Part shown: positions 62,700 through 64,000 of the stretch, piece by piece | How the letters are laid out: every line of letters starts with the position of its first letter | Numbering within the stretch: position 1 is the stretch's first letter | Source: Toxorhynchites rutilus septentrionalis | Taxonomy: Eukaryota; Arthropoda; Insecta; Diptera; Culicidae | DNA: 64,000 nucleotides | Direction of reading: 5' to 3' | NCBI RefSeq assembly: GCF_029784135.1 | Contig: NC_073745.1 | Location: 40,814,420-40,878,419 of the forward strand | Made by a program: the position numbers and the translations under genes | Notes under the pieces: model-generated | Seen by the model: the letters and a program-made list of their open reading frames with translations, nothing else | Told to the model about the DNA's origin: nothing | The model's database searches: none

Positions 62700-63960
62700 C
62701 CACAAATATCAACAGCAGTAGCGGCAGAAGCGGAAGTGGCGTGTGATCGATCCAGCACCAGAGTTGCCAATTCCAGTTTTTCCTGGATATTGCCAGTTTT
62801 TGACGTGGAACTACGTCTTTCAGGAAAGGTGCCAAATCAGCGTGACCTGCTACGCTTTTATGAAATAAAGTTAACGAACAAAGTTCACATTCACTACACA
62901 CCCTCGAAGAAGACAATGTCCTCTGTATCAAAGTGTACTACGACAAAGCAAATGCCAGCAGCATGCGGAGAATTTTTGTGCTAGTGCGGATATGGGAGAG
63001 TGTCCAGAATTGGAATACAGACATACATTGTATTCATTTAAATAAAAAGTATCTTTCATGGAAGTATGCTTCCAAATCCCGGTAGGAAAACCTTACTGTT
63101 GCATATTCTAGGGTTCGATCCCACCTCAAGCGAAATATAGAAACAAAAGTATTTCTAGTTTGTGATCAATATCTGAGTGGGAAGGACAAGACTGGTGCGA
63201 GTTGGCAGCGCAGTTCAATCGTAAAGTGAAGATGGAACCAAAAAAAAAAAGAATAGCGTTGATAACTTCCGACGATTTTCTTTCTAAGTAATTTGTCGTA
63301 GAGGAACCCAAAGGTGCTGACATGTACGTGATACACGAATCACATGGAGCGTTCGTTGTACGGGCAATCAGAGAGGGGAGAGGAACTACTACGATTTAAG
63401 CTCCGCCGTTTCTCGATAGTTCGCAGAGACATTTGCACCAATCGATAGTAAATATTTCTACTCGCGCATCTCAGTGCAAACATTCTGTGCAAAATTGATA
63501 GTTGTTAAATGAAATAAGGATTTGTTATGAAGTATGTTGTATACAGAGAACAAACATTGTTCTACCAAACCAGTATCGACATGAGCCGACAAATATATGA
63601 TATATTTATATTGTCAGACAGCAGGTTCTCAGTGTGAACCGGAAGTCTAGACGGAGAGGAGATATTTGTTTTTAAAACGAGAAGTTAATTCGCGTTGACG
63701 AACGTGAACGCGAACGAGTTTGAGAAGCGACAATGACTAGAATGAATTTCCAGGAGGAATAAACACACTTTCAAGAAGAAAAATATGAAAGAAAAATAAC
63801 TTTTCTATATCTAATATGTAAAATGTCATGCATCGAATATGTTCTATATCTAATATGTAGATCTACAGTGTCGACTGTTGGTAGCGATATCCATTTAGGG
63901 AGGCATATCATTATCTATAAATTACCGGGCCAGAAGACAGTTTTAAATTGTTCAAATTTT
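62700..63960. repeat. GACGTAG-palindrome repeat, copy at 62.8 kb and relatives
   Basis: GACGTGGAACTACGTC at 62,803-62,818 followed by TTTCAGGAAAGGTGCCAAAT, the reverse complement of the 7.45-7.50 kb arrangement. Further blocks at 63,400-63,480 and 63,740-63,900 resemble 28.87 kb and 7.6-8.0 kb. ORFs here are not supported. Confidence 0.5.
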
Positions 63961-64000
63961 AAATGAAAATTCATACTACTGAAGTAGTAAAAATAAATAA

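Overview
This window is eukaryotic, insect nuclear DNA, very probably from a culicine mosquito and most likely an Aedes-type genome. The organism call is an inference. It rests on the TE-choked gene-poor layout, dense MITEs, I-superfamily and BEL/Pao retroelements, tRNA-derived SINEs, ZAD/C2H2 zinc-finger genes and short insect introns. No bacterial-type operon, CRISPR array or rRNA gene is visible.

Host genes: (1) two paralogous ZAD-type C2H2 zinc-finger loci on the + strand, A at 2.3-4.2 kb (broken) and B at 15.65-18.86 kb (nearly intact, last finger hit by a MITE). In both, almost every zinc finger lies on its own ~84-nt exon, separated by uniform ~56-nt introns placed exactly at the inter-finger linker. 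(2) A complete 4-exon mitochondrial dihydrolipoamide dehydrogenase gene, minus strand 33,718-35,842 (509 aa predicted). (3) The four 3'-terminal coding exons of a TfAP-2 transcription factor, minus strand 60,720-61,748; its 5' part runs off the right edge. (4) Two broken histone H2A copies (29.6-30.1 and 30.9-31.2 kb) that still carry recognisable histone 3' stem-loops.

Mobile DNA fills most of the rest. From 4,840 to 10,287 there is one mariner-type element whose single ORF is broken into four pieces by a MITE, a 3.1-kb foldback element (itself carrying a ~1-kb insertion), a hAT-type MITE with 8-bp target duplication and another MITE. Two copies of one I-superfamily non-LTR retrotransposon lie at ~20.4-25.85 kb (+) and 37,524-43,370 (-). 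They are close in sequence and each is frameshifted, and both carry the same TGA between the reverse transcriptase and RNase H domains. A BEL/Pao LTR retrotransposon occupies 49,992-56,608, with gag, protease, RT, RNase H and integrase recognisable but several stops and frameshifts. Smaller items include two mariner fragments, a pogo-like relic, Harbinger-type MITEs with TWA target duplications, three SINEs (two with clear and one with an approximate target duplication), long inverted repeats, a minisatellite with an AT tract at 27.2-28.0 kb, and a palindromic 16-mer (GACGTAGTYCTACGTC type) that recurs at eight places.

The most unusual feature is the zinc-finger exon array. Its exons are symmetrical (phase 1-1), nearly identical in length and tandemly amplified together with their introns, so any exon could be skipped without loss of frame. 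Most introns begin so that retention adds a stop within two codons of the finger. This suggests combinatorial finger content by splicing, which the sequence alone cannot prove.
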